Below, piece after piece: positions 1 through 8,459 of a DNA stretch of 64,000 bases. A program made the translations under genes and the position numbers. Location: NCBI GenBank assembly GCA_045107045.1, contig JBGCFR010000045.1:1-64000 (forward strand), read 5' to 3'. Numbering within the stretch: the first letter of the stretch is position 1; each line of letters starts with the position of its first letter. Source of the stretch: Putridiphycobacter sp045107045. Its GTDB lineage: Bacteria; Bacteroidota; Bacteroidia; Flavobacteriales_D; Crocinitomicaceae. The notes under the pieces were generated by a model. The model made no database searches and had not been told where the DNA came from. It saw only the letters and a list, made by a program, of their open reading frames with translations.

Positions 1-165
1 GAGGTAGAAATTGTTCAAAAACACCACCAGCGTTCAGGCGAATTAACTTGGGGAATCGTAAAGCGATTACTAACAAAATCTCCAAAGCATACCCATGGGA
101 TAAAAGTACAATTGGAAACAGGAGAAGTAGGTCGAGTAAAAACCATTATTTCTGAAGATGAATAA
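1..165 (+). CDS. ywbE: YwbE-like protein, 3' end only
   Basis: The window opens inside a gene: frame 1 is open from base 1 to a TAA at 163-165, giving 54 residues without a start. The segment reads EVEIVQKHHQRSGELTWG, then a TKSPKHTHGIKV stretch and GEVGRVKTI. This matches the pattern of the small YwbE family (about 65 residues), in which a basic, SH3-like sheet carries T-x-S-x-x-H-x-x-GIKV and G-x-VGRVK. Only about ten N-terminal residues should be missing. The function of the family is unknown. The next gene starts 35 nt downstream. The family call rests on remembered pattern. Confidence 0.7.
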   Translation, partial: EVEIVQKHHQRSGELTWGIVKRLLTKSPKHTHGIKVQLETGEVGRVKTIISEDE

Positions 166-200
166 TTCACTATCTTTAGCTTAATTGAAGCATTCACTTT

Positions 201-1139
201 ATGAAACTAAGGATTCTTTTCTTATTTGCACTCGCTATTTTTCTCTCTTGCAATAAGTTTATAGAAGAGAAGTTGCCTGAAAAAATGAATCCCAATTTGC
301 AACATTTTGGTTTTACACTAATTGATGTCAGTTGGGATGATCCAACTGATAAGTCAGCTAAAGTAAATTACTTAGATGAAGTCAAAGCCTCCTCAAATTT
401 AGCAGATATTCTGGTAGTAGAGCCTACGGATGACATTCAAAGCAGGATACAATCTATGGCATCCTCAGAGGTAAAAGCTATCATTCATTTAAACGAAATA
501 TTTTTCGAAAATACAGGAACAGGGGGCACTACTAGTGGTTTTATTTATCAACTACGCAGTGATTATCAAACCCGTTGGGATGAGTTTATATTGGTAAATA
601 AATTAGTGGAAAATGCTAATCAGGTGGCAGCACTTTATATTGGAGAGGAGCCAGCTTGGAATGGTATTTCAGAAGCTGATTTTACATTGGCTACGAATTA
701 TGCAAAGCAAACAGTTCCAGAAATTCCTATTTTATTGGTTGAAGCGTTTGCTATTGTTGAAGATATGTATATTCCCAAGTCAGTTGATTGGGTTGGATTT
801 GATCATTATTTCTTAAAGAAACCAAGTGAAAATGATGAGTTTTTAAACGAGATTTCAACTATGAAATCAAAAATGGGAGTGCATCAACGGATACTTTTGA
901 TATTAGACTCACATTGGATAAAAATTGCACATGGTAGTTCAGGAATTGCAAAAGCGGATATGGATGTGGTTGCCAGAGATTATTATAATATGGCAAATGA
1001 GGATACAACGGTAATTGGAATTTTAGGATATTATTGGCCAAATGGATTTGAATTTAAAGGTGCACTTGGTGCAAGAGGTTTACCAGATAATGTTCAAGTT
1101 GAATACCAACAAATAGGGAAATCAATTACTGGAAAATGA
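201..1139 (+). CDS. lipoprotein with glycoside-hydrolase-like TIM-barrel features
   Basis: 312 residues. The N-terminus is a lipoprotein signal: a hydrophobic stretch ending FLSC, with the lipidated Cys at residue 17. The body has the rhythm of a (beta/alpha)8 barrel: a strand plus GEEP around residue 148, a VDWVGFDHYF segment near 195, an ILLILDSHW strand near 230 and a GILGYYWPNG strand near 273. Adjacent acidic residues at strand ends (GEEP) resemble the catalytic sites of clan GH-A glycosidases, but I cannot assign a family. It is probably outer-membrane anchored. Its stop overlaps the next start by 4 nt (ATGA), so it is coupled to the two genes that follow. The fold is inferred. Confidence 0.6.
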   Translation: MKLRILFLFALAIFLSCNKFIEEKLPEKMNPNLQHFGFTLIDVSWDDPTDKSAKVNYLDEVKASSNLADILVVEPTDDIQSRIQSMASSEVKAIIHLNEIFFENTGTGGTTSGFIYQLRSDYQTRWDEFILVNKLVENANQVAALYIGEEPAWNGISEADFTLATNYAKQTVPEIPILLVEAFAIVEDMYIPKSVDWVGFDHYFLKKPSENDEFLNEISTMKSKMGVHQRILLILDSHWIKIAHGSSGIAKADMDVVARDYYNMANEDTTVIGILGYYWPNGFEFKGALGARGLPDNVQVEYQQIGKSITGK

Positions 1140-1606
1140 GACAGCTATTTATTTTATATATGATCATTATTGGAAGCCCCCTCAGTTTGTTTTGTCAAAA
1201 GGATAAGGGTGCCATTTTCGGTCAATTCAATACCGTACTTATTTATTCTAATTATACAATTAATTACGAAACTAAAAGTCTTTTTTCAACTTCAGAAAAA
1301 CACAACCTAATGCTAACAGCAGGAATTGGCGGATGGTCAACTTCGGCTTTTAATAAAAATAGTGGGGTGGTTGTAAACTACGGTATTAATTATTTATTTG
1401 GCAGTAATTCTCATTTGCTCGAGGTTGACTTAAATTATCAGAATCACTTTGATAAAGGATTGAAAGGGCAACTAATAGTATTTATTGGGTCAACATTCCG
1501 CCCTTTTTTGGGCTATCGTTATCAACCTAAAGAAGGAAAGGTGTTTTTTAAAATAGGAACGGGCTGGAGAGAAGTTTTGCAAATGGGTTTAGGTTTCAGG
1601 TTATGA
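1136..1606 (+). CDS. small secreted or outer-membrane beta-barrel-like protein
   Basis: 156 residues with a cleavable signal peptide (hydrophobic residues 4-18, then CQKDKG). The mature part has alternating hydrophobic/polar strands rich in Gly, Tyr and Phe and ends with Leu-Gly-Phe-Arg-Leu, an aromatic-containing terminus common in outer-membrane barrels. Length would allow a small 8-strand barrel. No known family is recognised. It overlaps its upstream and downstream neighbours by 4 nt each, so the three genes form a translationally coupled operon. Confidence 0.55.
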   Translation: MRQLFILYMIIIGSPLSLFCQKDKGAIFGQFNTVLIYSNYTINYETKSLFSTSEKHNLMLTAGIGGWSTSAFNKNSGVVVNYGINYLFGSNSHLLEVDLNYQNHFDKGLKGQLIVFIGSTFRPFLGYRYQPKEGKVFFKIGTGWREVLQMGLGFRL

Positions 1607-2238
1607 GAGATAGATCAAAAAGTGCTGTTCACTTATTTAATAAGTACGCCGAAAAATACAGTTCTAAATTTAAAAACCTAGAAAACTATCATGATGGCTT
1701 TAATTTTCTTTGCAGCCATTTGCCTAAAAAATCTTCTCTGCTTGATATGGCCTGTGGTCCTGGTAATATTTCAAACTACTTATTGTCTGTTCGCCCGGAT
1801 TTTAAGATTTTAGGAATTGATTTGGCACCGAAAATGATTGAAATAGCTAAAACAAGCAATGAAAATGCTGATTTTAAGTTAGGCGATATAAGAGAAATAC
1901 ATTCCTTAAATCAAACGTTTAATGCCATTGTTTTGGGATTTGGATTACCTTATCTTTCTAAAGAGTATGCTAAGCAGGTAATTAAATATGCTCATGCGTG
2001 TTTAACCAAAAACGGACTAATTTACATTAGCACCATGGAAGGAAAATATTCCGATTCCGGTTATCAAAAATCAAGTGATGGTAAGGATGAAATGTTCATC
2101 TATAAACACAAGCCCGAATATATTCAGCGGTTTTTAAAAAGTGTAGGTTTCGAAATTATTTGGGAAAAACATCAGCCGTATTTTGAGGGAGAGGTATTAA
2201 GATTTACGGATTATATTGTCATTGCAAAAAAAAGCTGA
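1603..2238 (+). CDS. class I SAM-dependent methyltransferase
   Basis: 211 residues. Motif I, LLDMACGPGN at residues 46-55, is the S-adenosylmethionine-binding Gly-rich loop; an acidic residue ending strand 2 follows in ILGIDLAPKMIE, and GDIREI provides the adenine-contact acidic residue. This is the Methyltransf_25/11 type of Rossmann fold. The substrate is unknown; nothing indicates DNA or RNA specificity. It is the third gene of the coupled trio with the glycosidase-like lipoprotein and the small membrane-associated protein, but it has no signal peptide and should be cytosolic. Confidence 0.85.
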   Translation: MRDRSKSAVHLFNKYAEKYSSKFKNLENYHDGFNFLCSHLPKKSSLLDMACGPGNISNYLLSVRPDFKILGIDLAPKMIEIAKTSNENADFKLGDIREIHSLNQTFNAIVLGFGLPYLSKEYAKQVIKYAHACLTKNGLIYISTMEGKYSDSGYQKSSDGKDEMFIYKHKPEYIQRFLKSVGFEIIWEKHQPYFEGEVLRFTDYIVIAKKS

Positions 2239-2288
2239 TTAATCAACTCCTTAATCATTAGTAGCTTCGTTAAAAATTTTTACCTTCA

Positions 2289-2335
2289 TCCAAACCGAGG
2301 ACTACAAATATTTTTTGGTTGGACTTTTTATTTTT
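2289..2335. terminator. possible weak terminator between convergent genes
   Basis: TCCAAACC (2289-2296) can pair with GGTTGGA (2317-2323) with one bulged A and a 20-nt loop, followed by CTTTTTATTTTTTTT. The long loop makes this a weak call. It lies between the methyltransferase gene and the minus-strand gene that ends at 2328. Confidence 0.25.
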
Positions 2336-3266
2336 TTTGGCGGTTGTTTTCAATATAATCTATTTCTCTTTCTTCAATTTGGTATAAAGTATCATTTGCA
2401 GTTGTTATACAACTTACCCAGTTATCGTATTTGTCGTATTCGTACTCCCTAAAAAAATGTACTAGAGTGTCACCAGATTGCTTCATTAAAGTTTCCGATT
2501 CTATATTGCCCATGTCATTATAGTCAAATGTTTTGTGCATTACAAAATTATCATTCAAGTCTGTTTTTTTTGAGTCTTTAATATGTCCCAAACTGTCGTT
2601 AATATATATCTCTTTGTAGCTGCCTTCTGGATGTCCACCATGGATATATGTACTTTCGACGAGATCACCATTTTTATTATATTTCCACTCAATAGACTTA
2701 TGAAAAATTGCATTATTATACTTAGTTATTCCTAAGATTATGCCTTTACTATTATAGTTATAAATAGTTCGGCTAGTATCATTGTTTTTTCCATATAGGG
2801 CATAAATTTCCTTCACTAATCCCCCAGAATTATATAAAAAATTATAATTGTTCCAATATTCACCCCAATTGTATCGGGTTGCTTTTAACTTTCTTCCTAA
2901 AGTATCATTGTCAAATTTAATGACCGAAGCTGTATCCCCATTCTGAATTTGATATTGAAGAGTACAGGTTATATCATCACTCGAATATACTCGTAGTGTA
3001 GAATGGTGAAAGTCACCAAGCCCTTCTGAGACGTACCTTATAGAATTTGTAAGCTTCGCCTTGTCATTATAGATAGCTGTCTCGGTAATAGTGTTTGTAT
3101 CAGAATATCCGAAAGTTCTCGATTTGTAGTTAAAGTTACTTATGTTTCCATTCAACAAACTTTTCCCGTTAAGTTCAATTACCCAGTTCCACTCATATTG
3201 ATGTATTTGTGCTTGCAAATTATTAAAGCCAAGTAAGATAACAATTAGTATAAAGTTCCTTGTCAA
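2328..3266 (-). CDS. secreted YD/RHS-like repeat protein
   Basis: 312 residues with a signal peptide (hydrophobic residues 5-18, ending LQAQ). The middle and end hold degenerate YD-like units: YNYNSKGIILGITKYN, WKYNKNGDLVEST, FDYNDMGNIESETLM and YEYDKYDNWVSC, i.e. aromatic-x-aromatic-D/N-x-x-G/D-N-hydrophobic. Such units form beta-hairpins in RHS/Tc-type proteins. At this size there is no RHS shell or toxin tip, so it is more likely one of the small exported YD-repeat proteins common in Bacteroidota. It probably acts in the periplasm or on the surface; the role is unknown. Confidence 0.6.
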   Translation of the reverse strand: MTRNFILIVILLGFNNLQAQIHQYEWNWVIELNGKSLLNGNISNFNYKSRTFGYSDTNTITETAIYNDKAKLTNSIRYVSEGLGDFHHSTLRVYSSDDITCTLQYQIQNGDTASVIKFDNDTLGRKLKATRYNWGEYWNNYNFLYNSGGLVKEIYALYGKNNDTSRTIYNYNSKGIILGITKYNNAIFHKSIEWKYNKNGDLVESTYIHGGHPEGSYKEIYINDSLGHIKDSKKTDLNDNFVMHKTFDYNDMGNIESETLMKQSGDTLVHFFREYEYDKYDNWVSCITTANDTLYQIEEREIDYIENNRQKK

Positions 3267-3369
3267 TTTAATTAAAGTTTATTACTGTTAATGCTTGTGC
3301 AAATTTGTGTTGCGGTAAGGTACGAAACAGTAATGAAATTTACATATTGTTGTGCGGTTGTTATTTTTA

Positions 3370-4293
3370 TCAATTATATGCCTGCCGAAATTCCAGGGGT
3401 GTTTGTTTGGTTTTAGATTTAAATAATTTGCTAAAAGATTGCGAATGTTCAAACCCTAATCCGAAGGCAATTTCATTGATTGATAAATCTGTTGTTGATA
3501 ATTTGACTTTTGCTTTTTCTATTAATTTAAGATGAATGTGTTGTTGGGTGGTTTGACCTGTTAAACTTTTGAGCATACTGCTTAGATAATTTGGTGTAAG
3601 ATTTAAATGATTTGCAGTGTCTTGAACTGTTGGCAAGCCTTTATCTCCTAAATTATGGCTAGTAAAACAATCTTCCAAAAACATTTCTAGTTTGCTCAAA
3701 ATTTGATGATTACTCTTTTTGCGAGTCAAAAACTGACGTTGATAAAATCGTTCTGAATAATTGAGTAATAATTCTATTTGACTAATGATAATCTGTTGAC
3801 TAAACTGATCAAGGTTAGCCCTGTATTCGTTTTTTATATTTTGAAATATTGCTACTATAATATCTTCTTCTTTTTTGGATAAGAAAAGAGCCTCTCGAAC
3901 TGAGTAATTTAAAAAAGAGTACTTTTTAATATTATTAGCAAGCGAAGTGCCGAATAGAAAATCCGGATGGATGGCTAATATTAATCCTGAGGGAGTATTG
4001 TTTTCATCTTCGTTAGTGACTTGAACTGAAATAGCCTGTTAAGGAGAGAAAAAGGTCATTAACCCTTCGTCAAAATCATAAGACTGTTGGCCGTAACGGT
4101 ATTTTCCAACTACTTTATTTTTAATAGATATAGTATAAAATTGTTGCACCCATTTCAATTCATTGTTTGTATGAGTGGGGTTTATTTTACCGTAATCAAT
4201 TAAACTAATTAAGGGATGCTCCGGTGGAGTTATATTGTTGAAATTGTGGAGGTCATTTATTGTGTTTAATCTTGTTGGTTTCAAGTTTGACAT
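3370..4293 (-). pseudogene. AraC-family transcriptional regulator interrupted by one TAA
   Basis: Reading the minus strand from 4293, an 84-residue N-terminal part ends FFSP at a TAA (4039-4041). The same frame then stays open to 3370, giving about 307 codons in all, a usual AraC length. The part after the stop begins QAISVQ, continues through a cupin-like sensor region and ends in a two-helix-turn-helix AraC domain (QDTANHLNLTPNYLSSMLK, then SINEIAFGLGFEHSQSFSKLFK). Only one codon separates this from an intact gene. Product: sensor plus DNA-binding protein, probably controlling the nearby short-chain dehydrogenase. Either the gene is newly inactivated, the stop is read through, or the base is a sequence error. 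Confidence 0.8.
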
Positions 4294-4306
4294 ATTTTCC
4301 TAATTT

Positions 4307-5368
4307 TTACATCTGTATATCATATATTACAGGAAATTGTTTTGGTATATCTTCTGAAGATTCTCCTAAGTTTTGTCTTAAATCAATTTCAATTCCTCTA
4401 GCTATTGTTGATATTGGTACATCATTTGCGGAACCCTCAAATGGATTTTCACCAGTTCTACCTATTTTTTCCATTGTATGAAAAATCCAAGCAATAATTG
4501 CATAAAAAGGAATAGAAAGCCATAGAAATAAAGGACCTAACGTAGAATGACTTTCAGTAATATCTGCACCTATTTCAGCAAACTGAGGCACCAAAGCTAA
4601 GGGCAATAACAGGATGAAAATCCACATAAAGTAATGGTTCAAAGTAGCAAATTGACGAGGATACGGAAAGTTTTTAATTCGCTCGGATTGTCCTTGTAAA
4701 GTGAATAAGTTTTTTAATACCCCTTCAAGTTCTAAGAAAGAGAATTCCCATACAATCCCTTGTTCTTTAAGTTCCTTTAAATGATGTGATTGTAAATACA
4801 ATAAGGCTGTCTGTTTATTATTTTTGCTCATCACATACTTCAAGTCTTTATCAGAAAGACATGTTTTCAAGTCCTCTTCAAGCGTCAATTTCAATTCTGG
4901 TGGACTTATCATTTCACCCCATTTTTTGTTTGCCTTTTCTTTCATAACGGTCTCCCAAGGTTTAGAAACCCTCATTGAATGTCTTAATGCAGTCATCCAG
5001 GCAATGTGACGATAGGTTAGCGTTTTGATTTCTTTATTTAAAACTTCTTTAGATATTTTTTGTGCAGCATGTTCATTTGTAACCATATCTTGGACAAACA
5101 TTCCAAAAGTTCGTGACGTATTCACAATGCCACCCCATATTTTACGAGCCTCCCAAATTCTACCATAGGCAGAATTATTCTGAAAACCAATAACAAACGC
5201 CACAGCTGTACCTATTAATGCTAGCGGTGTCCAGGGAATTTTCAACCAACCTAGATCAAAAAAATAGTATAGCGAAACTATTATTGAAATTAATATGACA
5301 AAGAAATAGGTCTCAAAACGAGTCCACATTGCCATATCTTTCACTCTATAAACTTTTTTTGTGTACAT
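4307..5368 (-). CDS. bestrophin-like (UPF0187) membrane channel protein
   Basis: 353 residues. The N-terminal part has two membrane segments (about 22-40 and 46-62) followed by FQNNSAYGRIWEARKIWGGIV, the hallmark of the bacterial bestrophin/UPF0187 family, in which N-x-x-A-Y-x-R-x-W-E-A-R follows the pore helix. Two further hydrophobic stretches occur near residues 240-262 and 275-295, then a cytoplasmic C-terminal tail. Bacterial bestrophins form pentameric ion channels in the inner membrane; ion selectivity cannot be read here. It lies 13 nt from the start of the broken AraC gene on the same strand, so the regulator may be read from the channel's transcript. Confidence 0.85.
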   Translation of the reverse strand: MYTKKVYRVKDMAMWTRFETYFFVILISIIVSLYYFFDLGWLKIPWTPLALIGTAVAFVIGFQNNSAYGRIWEARKIWGGIVNTSRTFGMFVQDMVTNEHAAQKISKEVLNKEIKTLTYRHIAWMTALRHSMRVSKPWETVMKEKANKKWGEMISPPELKLTLEEDLKTCLSDKDLKYVMSKNNKQTALLYLQSHHLKELKEQGIVWEFSFLELEGVLKNLFTLQGQSERIKNFPYPRQFATLNHYFMWIFILLLPLALVPQFAEIGADITESHSTLGPLFLWLSIPFYAIIAWIFHTMEKIGRTGENPFEGSANDVPISTIARGIEIDLRQNLGESSEDIPKQFPVIYDIQM

Positions 5369-5517
5369 AGCATTAACTTTTTAATTTTCGATTACAATAT
5401 ACTTTTTTAAATACGAAAGCGGTTTAAAACCACTTTTGTATTAATTCTGCTTCTACTTTATATTCAGCAATTATCTGTCATATTAATCCTCAGTGAACTA
5501 TTTTTAAGTTATTAAAA

Positions 5518-6384
5518 TTAGAAAGGGAAATTTACTTTAGTTTCTTGCTTTGCCCAGTCCCATAATTTTGCATTTAACTCTTGGTCAAGCGCTGCAAAGT
5601 CTATTTTCGCTAGTGCTGGTTTACCTTTCTGTTCATTTGGTCCGTCTGGTCCCCAATACTGTCCTCCTTTTGCATTTGGGCTTAAACTAGCTACCAAAGT
5701 AGGTTGAGCGCCATCTTTTGCAGTCATTAAATCAAGTGATTTAAGCATCTCCTCTTCCATATTTACCTGTAAGTCCGTTTTGCTAAAGCCTGGGTGTGCA
5801 GCAAGCGACATCAGTTGACAACTATTTTTTCTTAGTCTTTTATCAAATTCTAAAGCAAAAATTAAGTCGGCCAATTTACTTTGTCCGTATTCTCTCCAGT
5901 TATTATACTCTTTTTCTAGCCTAAAATTATCAAAATCGATATTAGAACCCTTGTGAGCCAAACTACTTAAAGTAACAACTCGTGAACCTTTAGTAGATTC
6001 CATTAAATTAAACAAATGACCAGTGAGTGCAAAATGTCCAATAAAATTAACGCCAAACTGAATTTCAAATCCGCTTTCACTTTTTGATGGTGGAGGAATC
6101 ATTATCCCTGCATTGTTTATTAGTAAGTCTAGGTTTGGTTCTGTTTCAATAATTTTTTCAGCAAAGGCATTCACTGAAGTTAAACTGGACAAATCTAAAT
6201 GACCATAAATCAATTCTCCACCATCTGTTATACCTTTCATACGCTCAATTGCGTCTAAACCTTTTTTTTCGCTTCTACAGGCAATATATACTTTTGCGCC
6301 TTTTTGATATAAATCTAGTGCAGTTTCGAATCCTAATCCAGTATTAGAACCTGTTACTATTACTGTTTTTCCTGATAAATTCAT
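5518..6384 (-). CDS. short-chain dehydrogenase/reductase
   Basis: Start chosen at the ATG at 6384 (MNLSGKTVIVTG), giving 288 residues; an upstream in-frame ATG at 6414 would add ten residues before the Rossmann strand and is less likely. Classical SDR features are all present: TGSNTGLG at 11-18 (NAD(P)-binding), NNAG at 90-93, catalytic Ser near 140 and Y166-x-x-x-K170. Arg-37 after the second strand suggests NADP(H). The overall pattern resembles retinol dehydrogenase/WWOX-like SDRs; the substrate is unknown. Two direct repeats 58-88 nt upstream look like AraC-type operator half-sites. Confidence 0.9.
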   Translation of the reverse strand: MNLSGKTVIVTGSNTGLGFETALDLYQKGAKVYIACRSEKKGLDAIERMKGITDGGELIYGHLDLSSLTSVNAFAEKIIETEPNLDLLINNAGIMIPPPSKSESGFEIQFGVNFIGHFALTGHLFNLMESTKGSRVVTLSSLAHKGSNIDFDNFRLEKEYNNWREYGQSKLADLIFALEFDKRLRKNSCQLMSLAAHPGFSKTDLQVNMEEEMLKSLDLMTAKDGAQPTLVASLSPNAKGGQYWGPDGPNEQKGKPALAKIDFAALDQELNAKLWDWAKQETKVNFPF

Positions 6385-6441
6385 GATTTCTTTTTTTAAA
6401 TTATACAATACCACAAAATTGGCATTTTTTTAGGACTCCGC

Positions 6442-6472
6442 TGTAGTCAAATTTTCGGTTGTTGTAGTCAAA
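6442..6472. promoter_or_regulatory. direct repeat resembling an AraC-type operator
   Basis: TGTAGTCAAA occurs at 6442-6451 and again, identical, at 6463-6472. The 21-bp period is two helical turns, the spacing AraC-family proteins use for tandem half-sites. A related TATAGTCAAT lies at 6561-6570. The pair sits 58-88 nt upstream of the dehydrogenase start codon. An AraC-family gene (broken) is about 2 kb away on the same strand. The repeat is seen; the binding is inferred. Confidence 0.45.
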
Positions 6473-6543
6473 AATTACTATTTACCAATAGTATTAATAG
6501 TTTTATTTTAATGGTGCACAACAACCGGGTATAACCCATAAAC

Positions 6544-6594
6544 CTGTAACATCTTGCTGCTATAGTCAATGAAAATAGTGATTTTATGTTACAG
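6544..6594. repeat. 9-bp inverted repeat
   Basis: CTGTAACAT (6544-6552) and ATGTTACAG (6586-6594) are exact reverse complements separated by 33 nt, in the 266-bp gap between the dehydrogenase start and the end of the VF530 gene. It could be a paired operator or a long-loop hairpin; no T-tract follows. Just upstream (6511-6535) is a sequence containing GTGCACAAC, of a kind often dispersed between flavobacterial genes. Confidence 0.35.
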
Positions 6595-6650
6595 AATTGA
6601 ATGTTCCGAACAACTGATAATCATATTCAATAAATAGCAATTGTTGTTGT

Positions 6651-6866
6651 TTATTTTTTCATTTCAAGGTATAATGCTTCCACTTTATCTCTTGCCCATG
6701 GGGTTCGTCTTAAAAACTTTAAGCTTGATTTTATGGAAGGGTCATTCGTAAAACAATTAATACGAATTTTATAACCTAAATGTTCCCATCCGTAATTTTC
6801 AACTAATTCTTCTAATATTTGCTGAAGCTTAACACCATGCAATGGATTATTAGGTTGACTGCTCAT
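6651..6866 (-). CDS. VF530-family (DUF2132) small DNA-binding-like protein
   Basis: 71 residues. The sequence NNPLHGVKLQQILEELV, then GWEHLGYKIRINCF and FLRRTPWARDKVEALYL, follows the VF530 family throughout; the usual length is about 70-75 residues, so the gene is complete. VF530 from Vibrio fischeri has a structure resembling double-stranded-DNA-binding domains; the cellular role is not established. It is divergent from the DEAD-box helicase with 55 bp between starts, so the two promoters share that gap. Confidence 0.9.
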   Translation of the reverse strand: MSSQPNNPLHGVKLQQILEELVENYGWEHLGYKIRINCFTNDPSIKSSLKFLRRTPWARDKVEALYLEMKK

Positions 6867-6909
6867 TATTTTTATTGCTTATAATTTCAATTTATAAATA
6901 TACATAAAG

Positions 6910-6917
6910 TACCTTTG
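6910..6917 (+). promoter_or_regulatory. possible -7 element TACCTTTG of helicase gene
   Basis: TACCTTTG fits the Bacteroidota -7 consensus TAnnTTTG. It ends only 4 nt before the helicase ATG at 6922, so if used it would give an almost leaderless transcript. No TTG lies at the expected distance upstream (nearest is 32 nt away). Confidence 0.3.
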
Positions 6918-6921
6918 CCAA

Positions 6922-8250
6922 ATGTCTTTATCAACTGCGAATCCTGCCAATATTATTAAAAAAATGGGGTTTTCTGCACTCAATAAAATGCAAGAAACAA
7001 CATTAGAAGCGGCTAAAACTAATGCAAATATTCAATTAATAGCACCTACAGGTAGTGGCAAAACATTGGCATTTTGTTTGGCTGCCCTCTCAACAATCGA
7101 AGATGAAGCTGGGATTCAATGCTTAATTATTGCACCAACACGTGAATTAGTGATTCAAATCGAATCAGTTTTAAAATCAATGAAATTAGGTGTGAAAATT
7201 AATTCGTCATATGGGGGGCATGGCTTCGCAATCGAAAGACAAAACTTCACCGATCCACCAGCCATTTTAGTTGGTACACCTGGTAGGATAGAAGATCATT
7301 TAAATAGAAAAACATTTAGTCCGGATACGATTACGCATGTTATTTTTGATGAATATGATAAATCATTAGAATTTGGATTTGAAGAACAGATGGATTCTAT
7401 TATGCGTAGACTAAAATTTGTTGACCGTCATACATTAGTGTCCGCAACAGCAGATATAGCCATTCCTAAATTTTTAGATTTAGACGATTTAAAAAAAGTA
7501 GAATTTAAGCCAAAAGAGTCTTCAAATAAAATGACCTATAAGCAAATGGTGGTTGAAGAAGATGAAAAATTAGAAGGTTTGGTCAGTATTTTGTCAGCCT
7601 TAAAAAAAGGTCAAAATGCCATTGTATTTGTCAATCATAGAGATGCTGCTGAAAGAATTGGGCATTATTTCAATCGTCTAGAAGTAAACTGCTCTGTTTT
7701 TCATGGTGGTTTAAAGCAAGAGTCTAGAGAATTAGAATTGATAAAATTTAGAAACGGAAGTACCAATGTTCTAATTGCAACAGATATTGCTGGTCGGGGA
7801 ATCGATATTCCAGAACTAAATTTTGTGGTTCATTATCAAATGCCAACTACCGAAGCTGTTTATATTCACAGAAATGGACGAACGGCAAGAGTTGAAGCGA
7901 GTGGGACAGTTGTTCTTCTACTAAGCAAAGGCGAAGAAAAACCTAATTATGTCACTGAAAAACTAGAACTAATGAAGGTGAATGACCTTGCCTCCATTCC
8001 ACAAACAAAATGGTCTACCATATTTATAGGAAAAGGTAGAAAAGATAAGATCAATAAAATGGACTTGGTTGGTTATTTTACAAAGTTTGATTTTATGGAA
8101 AAATTTGACTTAGGATTAATAGAAGTATTGGACTTTGTTGCCTATATCGCTATTGATTCCGTTAAGGCAGAAAAAATCTTAAAGCAAGGTAATAAGGCAA
8201 AAATTAAAGGTAAAACAGTAAAAGTAGAACTTGTACGTCCTAGATATTGA
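6922..8250 (+). CDS. DEAD-box RNA helicase (DbpA-like) with a DEYD motif
   Basis: 442 residues. Motifs in order: Q-motif region (GFSALNKMQ, 15-23), Walker A APTGSGKT (41-48), PTRELV, TPGR, motif II DEYD (143-146), SAT, then in domain 2 HGGLKQ, ATDIAGRGID and HRNGRTAR (about 316-323). The C-terminus (about 370-442) matches the DbpA RNA-binding domain (FIGKGRKDKI...GYFTKF...KGKTVKVELV), which in Escherichia coli DbpA recognises 23S rRNA hairpin 92. It should therefore act in large-subunit ribosome assembly. Motif II departs from DEAD at the third position, and HRIGRTGR from the consensus at two. Catalytic D-E and D are kept, so activity is expected. Confidence 0.9.
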   Translation: MSLSTANPANIIKKMGFSALNKMQETTLEAAKTNANIQLIAPTGSGKTLAFCLAALSTIEDEAGIQCLIIAPTRELVIQIESVLKSMKLGVKINSSYGGHGFAIERQNFTDPPAILVGTPGRIEDHLNRKTFSPDTITHVIFDEYDKSLEFGFEEQMDSIMRRLKFVDRHTLVSATADIAIPKFLDLDDLKKVEFKPKESSNKMTYKQMVVEEDEKLEGLVSILSALKKGQNAIVFVNHRDAAERIGHYFNRLEVNCSVFHGGLKQESRELELIKFRNGSTNVLIATDIAGRGIDIPELNFVVHYQMPTTEAVYIHRNGRTARVEASGTVVLLLSKGEEKPNYVTEKLELMKVNDLASIPQTKWSTIFIGKGRKDKINKMDLVGYFTKFDFMEKFDLGLIEVLDFVAYIAIDSVKAEKILKQGNKAKIKGKTVKVELVRPRY

Positions 8251-8459
8251 AGCAATATTTTGCTTAAAGGACTAACAAAAATTATGCTTTTTTTGGTTGA
8301 TTTATTTCACATAAATACCTGTCTTTTAAGGTTTTGCGCTATTATATGATGACAATCCACATTTACTGTTTGATTACTTTCTATTTTTTTTTGTAAGGAT
8401 TAAGAATTTCAAAGCAAATTTGTAAAACTATTGTCTTTTAAAAGATTAATAATTGACTT

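Noticed and set aside
2328..3266. RHS toxin
   Set aside because: Only a few degenerate YD-like units; no RHS core, no toxin tip and no immunity gene beside it.
3305..3535. Plus-strand open frame of 76 codons
   Set aside because: It overlaps the AraC gene on the other strand and has no protein-like features; it is a shadow.
8251..8300. Terminator after the helicase gene
   Set aside because: The short AGCAA/TTGCT hairpin has a five-bp stem and no directly following T-run.
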